64,000 nt of DNA. Origin: Candidatus Aminicenantota bacterium. GTDB taxonomy: Bacteria; Acidobacteriota; Aminicenantia; UBA2199. The position numbers and the translations under genes are program-made. The stretch lies in the NCBI GenBank assembly GCA_029938635.1, contig JAOZUQ010000002.1, positions 1-64,000 on the forward strand, in the 5' to 3' direction. The notes under the pieces are model-generated. The model did no database searches. It had not been told where the DNA came from and was given only the letters and a program-made list of their open reading frames with translations. Shown in pieces: positions 60,802 to 64,000 of the stretch (the first letter of the stretch is position 1; every line of letters begins with the position of its first letter).

Positions 60802-61734
60802 CTATCCCGAAAGAAACATTCCAATGGGTTTATCATATTTCCGGAGCAGGGATATGCATGCATGACATTGATTTCTGAATCCATATTTCTCTGAGTTACT
60901 CTCTTCTGATCCAAATTTTTCAATTAATCCTCCCGAGCCGGTATCCCGGATCAAGTTGAACAATTTATTTGAATTGGTATATTTGTTTTTTATATGTCCG
61001 TCATCCCCTATATTTCCCAAAGCATATTTCTCAAATCCGGGAAGTGAAAATAATCCACAGCAGGGATAGATGTTTCCGTCCCAACCGATAACCAGATCCC
61101 TGCCTGCCATCCTGCATCCGGAATTTCTATATTTACCACTTGAATTATCAGTATACGGATCGCTCTTCGAAACCGGAACATGCGGAATATGGTGTATCCA
61201 CCTGTGGTCACTCCGTTTCTTTCTATAATATTCAGGAAAAGATTTTTTAATGTTTTCAAAAAAAGCAGAAACAATATTTTGGCTTTTTTTTATTTCTCTG
61301 ACTGTGAAATTAACTTCCGTCCCGGTATCAATACATTCCGAAATCAACGATGTCAATATATCTGTTCCTGTAAATTTCAGATGTTCAGGATCAATACTGA
61401 TCCTTAATGAGAAATTTCCAGCCTCATGAAGTTTTGCCAGATGCAGCTTTTCTTTATCATACCAATAACCGGCAGTAAGAATTTCTGAACGAAAACCCGA
61501 TCTGTCTGCAAGGCCTATCCCATAAACAAGGGATGAAAATGATTCAAATGGTTCTCCCCCTGTCCACAATATATACTTTCCGGATGATCCGCTCAGAGAA
61601 GAATTGTTGAAAATTGAATCAAGGTCATCGGCATGCAGCATGCCGGTGTTTTCGGGAGCTGCCAATATATTGCAGGTAGCACACCCCGACATACACCTGT
61701 TGGTCAGGAATATGATAAGGCTGGTGTAATTCAT
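60802..61734 (-). CDS. Radical SAM protein with SPASM-like C-terminus
   Basis: A 310-residue enzyme using S-adenosylmethionine and a [4Fe-4S] cluster. The cluster motif is CMSGCATC (CxxxCxxC, ~14-21), with WTGGEPFES as the GGE(P) SAM motif (~57) and RISIDPEHL further on. The C-terminal third has extra cysteines in GCRMAGRDLVIGWDGNIYPCCG and NQCHAC, fitting a SPASM/twitch auxiliary cluster. Such enzymes modify peptides or proteins or act in cofactor synthesis. No RiPP precursor is visible nearby. It lies 37 nt downstream of the ggt gene on the same strand. Substrate unknown. Confidence 0.8.
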   Translation of the reverse strand: MNYTSLIIFLTNRCMSGCATCNILAAPENTGMLHADDLDSIFNNSSLSGSSGKYILWTGGEPFESFSSLVYGIGLADRSGFRSEILTAGYWYDKEKLHLAKLHEAGNFSLRISIDPEHLKFTGTDILTSLISECIDTGTEVNFTVREIKKSQNIVSAFFENIKKSFPEYYRKKRSDHRWIHHIPHVPVSKSDPYTDNSSGKYRNSGCRMAGRDLVIGWDGNIYPCCGLFSLPGFEKYALGNIGDDGHIKNKYTNSNKLFNLIRDTGSGGLIEKFGSEESNSEKYGFRNQCHACISLLRKYDKPIGMFLSG

Positions 61735-61771
61735 TCCTGTCAGGCCGATATGAAACCTTGTATAATCAGGC

Positions 61772-63481
61772 TCAATATCCTATAGCTTCACCATCTTTTC
61801 TCGACTCACTTCCACCAATCAGAATTCCTCTTTTCCAATCGATCCAGATCCCCTGATAACCACCATACCCTCCTCTGGAAGAGCCGATCTTGTGACCGAG
61901 GGAAATAAGATTTCTGAGAACACCGGGCATAATCCCCGATTCAAGGAATAAAGTTCCGCCATCTTTCATGACTCCTGAGTCAGGCTGAGAAGATCCGCCA
62001 TGCCTGAATCTTGTTGCATCACCCGCCTCCTGAACATTCATCCCGAATACAAGGAGATTGAGAAGGACCTGAACATGCCCCTGAGGCTGCATAGATCCAC
62101 CCATAACCCCAAAGGAGAATACAGGTTTGCCATCCTTTGTCACCATCGCCGGAATAATAGTATGAAAAGGCCTCTTGCGAGGTTCAAAGGAATTAAAATG
62201 ATCTTTATCAAGACTGAACAAAGCCCCCCGGTCCTGTATGCAGAAACCGAGGCCATCCGGGACCATACCGGATCCGAACCCGAAATAATTACTCTGAATA
62301 AGAGAGACAACATTTCTGTCCTTATCTACAACTGTCAGGTAAATAGTGTCACCTTTTTCCGGGGGTGCTGAGTATACATTCAACTCCCTTGAAGCTTTAG
62401 CTCTATTAAACAGTTTCAGCCTATCTTTTGTATATTTATCTGTAAGAAAATTTTCATAATCAATTTTGCTGAATGCCGGATCTGCATAAAATTTTGCCCT
62501 GTCCTCATATACTATTTTTTTCATCTCTACCAATGTATGAAGATATTCGGAAGAATTATGACCCATTCCTTTAAGATCAATACCCCTGAGCATCTGCAGA
62601 ATCTGTAAAGCTGCAAGGCCCTGGCCATTAGGTGGAAGTTCCCATACATCATAACCCATGTAGTTGACACTCATCGGATCCACCCACTCAGCCTTGAAGC
62701 CCGCCAGATCTTCAAGTGAAAAATAACCACCAACTTTCTTTGAATAATTTACGATCTTCCTTGCAATTTCACCTTTATAAAAAGCATCTCTCCCTTTTTT
62801 GGCGATCAGCCTGTATGTTTTTGCAAGCATTGGATTGCTGAATATATCACCTTTTTCCGGAGACTTCCCCTCCGGTGCATAAGTGTCCTGAAAATTCTTA
62901 TACTTTTGGAAACGGTTTACTGAAATTTTCCAGTAGTATGCAATTAATTCGGTAAGGGGAAATCCTTTTTCGGCATATTTTATTGCCGGAGCAAGTATAT
63001 CCCTGAAAGGCAATTTCCCGAATTTTTTATGAAGAGAAAACCATCCGTCAACACATCCGGGCACTGTCCATGGGATCGGGCCGTAAAAAGGCATCCGTTT
63101 AAACCCTTTTTTCTTAAGAATGTTTAGATTCAGGGAAGCAGGAGAATATCCACTCGCATTCAGTCCGTGAAGCTTACCTGTCTTTGAATCCCAGACTATG
63201 GCAAACAGGTCTCCCCCGATTCCGGATCCGGTCGGTTCCATTAATCCGAGAGCTGCATTTACTGCTATTGCAGCGTCTACCGCAGTCCCGCCTTTTTTCA
63301 GAATATCAATTCCGATCTGTGCGGCAAGCGGATGACTGGCAGCAACCATCCCTTCAGTTGAGATAACCTCCGACCTGGTAACAAATGGTTTCCCGGTTAT
63401 CCGGTCTGCAGACATTTGAACTCCATTGAAATATATAAAAATCAATAAAAAAACAGATATGAATATTATATTCTTTTTCAT
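61772..63481 (-). CDS. ggt: Gamma-glutamyltransferase family protein (exported)
   Basis: N-terminal nucleophile hydrolase, 569 residues, made as an exported precursor (signal peptide ~1-24). The large-subunit start shows MVAASHPLAAQIGIDILKKGGTAVDAAIA and EPTGSGIGGD. The probable nucleophile threonine and cleavage site lie in KGDTIYLTVVD (~378), followed by QSNYFGFGSGMVP and MGGSMQPQGHVQ. This resembles the YwrD-like branch more than E. coli Ggt. It would cleave gamma-glutamyl peptides such as glutathione in the periplasm. The start appears leaderless. The radical SAM gene lies downstream on the same strand. Confidence 0.9.
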   Translation of the reverse strand: MKKNIIFISVFLLIFIYFNGVQMSADRITGKPFVTRSEVISTEGMVAASHPLAAQIGIDILKKGGTAVDAAIAVNAALGLMEPTGSGIGGDLFAIVWDSKTGKLHGLNASGYSPASLNLNILKKKGFKRMPFYGPIPWTVPGCVDGWFSLHKKFGKLPFRDILAPAIKYAEKGFPLTELIAYYWKISVNRFQKYKNFQDTYAPEGKSPEKGDIFSNPMLAKTYRLIAKKGRDAFYKGEIARKIVNYSKKVGGYFSLEDLAGFKAEWVDPMSVNYMGYDVWELPPNGQGLAALQILQMLRGIDLKGMGHNSSEYLHTLVEMKKIVYEDRAKFYADPAFSKIDYENFLTDKYTKDRLKLFNRAKASRELNVYSAPPEKGDTIYLTVVDKDRNVVSLIQSNYFGFGSGMVPDGLGFCIQDRGALFSLDKDHFNSFEPRKRPFHTIIPAMVTKDGKPVFSFGVMGGSMQPQGHVQVLLNLLVFGMNVQEAGDATRFRHGGSSQPDSGVMKDGGTLFLESGIMPGVLRNLISLGHKIGSSRGGYGGYQGIWIDWKRGILIGGSESRKDGEAIGY

Positions 63482-63487
63482 AAATAA

Positions 63488-63516
63488 CCTATACTACTTC
63501 AATTCCGAAAAATCAA
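63488..63516 (-). promoter_or_regulatory. Predicted promoter, leaderless ggt
   Basis: On the minus strand TTGATT (63511-63516), a 17-nt spacer, TATAGG (63488-63493), then 6 nt to the ATG. No clear Shine-Dalgarno sequence. Confidence 0.5.
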
Positions 63517-63522
63517 ATTTTT

Positions 63523-64000
63523 TTAGAAACTTACAGCTGCCTGAAAGGCAAGGATATTGTTCTCTTTCGAAGCAGATCTTTCCCCTTCCATAACAAAATC
63601 ATATTCAATTTTAAAAACCACTGAGCTATTCAAGTTCAAACTAAGGCCAAGTGCCAGCACCCTTTTATCTATATCAGTGAACGACCTGCCGATATCTTCT
63701 GCAGTATCAAGATAATCGAGAGTCCCGTACCGGATAGTAGTTCTAAGATATGTGTTCATCAGGTAAGAACCCTGAATAAAATAACCTTCCGCTTTACCTT
63801 CAGGATAAACATTAGTATTTTCGGAGTCAGCTTTTGAATACTCTCCATAAAACTGCAGGTCACCTATACTTCCGAGAAGGTGAAATCCATACATATTAAG
63901 ATCTAACAATCCTTCGTCATCCCATGGCCCTGAATAGTAAGAAACTCCTGCTTCAAGCCTGTCAGAAAAAATACCTGAAACTCTGATCCCTTTACTCAGC
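63523..64000 (-). CDS. Outer-membrane beta-barrel protein, C-terminal part (runs off the window)
   Basis: The ORF track begins this at an internal TTG (63909), but the reading frame stays open to the window edge (…KGIRVSGIFSDRLEAGVSYYSGPWDDEG…), so the true start is beyond 64000. About 159 codons are visible. They alternate polar and aromatic residues as transmembrane strands (LLGSIGDLQFYGEYSKADSE, GYFIQGSYLMNTYLRTTIRYG, VVFKIEYDFVMEGER) and end with a terminal phenylalanine (FQAAVSF), the barrel-insertion signal. It looks like a porin. The family cannot be named from the fragment. Confidence 0.75.
   Translation of the reverse strand, partial: LSKGIRVSGIFSDRLEAGVSYYSGPWDDEGLLDLNMYGFHLLGSIGDLQFYGEYSKADSENTNVYPEGKAEGYFIQGSYLMNTYLRTTIRYGTLDYLDTAEDIGRSFTDIDKRVLALGLSLNLNSSVVFKIEYDFVMEGERSASKENNILAFQAAVSF

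Noticed and set aside
1-64000. CRISPR array, tRNA or rRNA genes
   Set aside because: No regularly spaced direct repeats, no cloverleaf with a T-arm consensus and no rRNA-like sequence were recognised by eye; a tRNAscan or Infernal run could still find one.

Overview
The window looks like a chromosomal segment of an anaerobic, diderm (Gram-negative) bacterium with AT-rich DNA. Evidence for an outer membrane is direct: a TonB-dependent receptor with a carboxypeptidase-regulatory N-terminal domain, an alginate-export-type porin, a beta-propeller protein ending in a barrel, a BamD-like lipoprotein and a partial barrel protein at the right edge. Receptors of this CarboxypepD_reg/TonB type are common in Acidobacteriota-like and related lineages (for example Aminicenantes), but the window contains no rRNA or other decisive marker, so the phylum is left open. 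No oxidases or respiratory complexes are seen. An electron-bifurcating-type EtfAB with an acyl-CoA dehydrogenase, a Se/Mo hydroxylase-type purine-degradation cluster and ornithine and diaminopropionate catabolic enzymes point to fermentation of amino acids and purines.

Layout. 1-4.1 kb: a structured repeat, rlmB, groES plus glutaredoxin, ornithine aminotransferase and an SpsG/PseG-like protein. 4.1-9.5 kb: TonB receptor, OPA-family MFS transporter, P-loop kinase-like protein (minus strand). 9.6-13.1 kb: a four-gene operon of two ABC-2 ATPase/permease pairs. 13-24 kb: propeller/barrel outer-membrane protein, trxB, an exported PNPOx-like protein, an SDR, fusA, a J-like/TPR protein, and the nucleoside salvage pair punA-deoB. 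23.8-28.1 kb: second copy of the structured repeat, then porin, Na+/solute symporter and diaminopropionate ammonia-lyase. 28.2-31 kb: LemA/TPM/TPM/PAP2 operon. 31.3-40.6 kb: molybdenum hydroxylase, hybrid sensor kinase, SsnA, a TrpB-fold PLP enzyme and dihydropyrimidinase, resembling the anaerobic purine/selenium-metabolism cluster of enterics and clostridia. 40.6-48.5 kb: LOG protein, WYL regulator, rfbA-rfbB and surface-polysaccharide genes, including an AT-richer GT2/DUF2304 pair flanked by imperfect direct repeats. 49-63.5 kb: PASTA protein, rpe, BamD-like lipoprotein, rmuC, mutS, ahcY, ACAD-etfA-etfB, an orphan radical SAM protein and gamma-glutamyltransferase.

Strongest unexplained signals. 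(1) Two copies of a long, hairpin-rich element (1-309 and 23832-24094), one of whose stems shows compensatory base changes between the copies, suggesting a mobile structured RNA. (2) At least nine genes, mostly first in their operon, have a -10-like box (often TGnTATAAT) ending 5-8 nt before the start codon and no Shine-Dalgarno sequence, which predicts leaderless mRNAs. Genes inside operons instead carry strong GGAGG-type sites. (3) A family of REPIN/MITE-like elements with GGGGACGGTSC termini. (4) A propeller/barrel protein whose metallopeptidase motif is degenerate. No CRISPR array, tRNA, rRNA or complete transposase was recognised.
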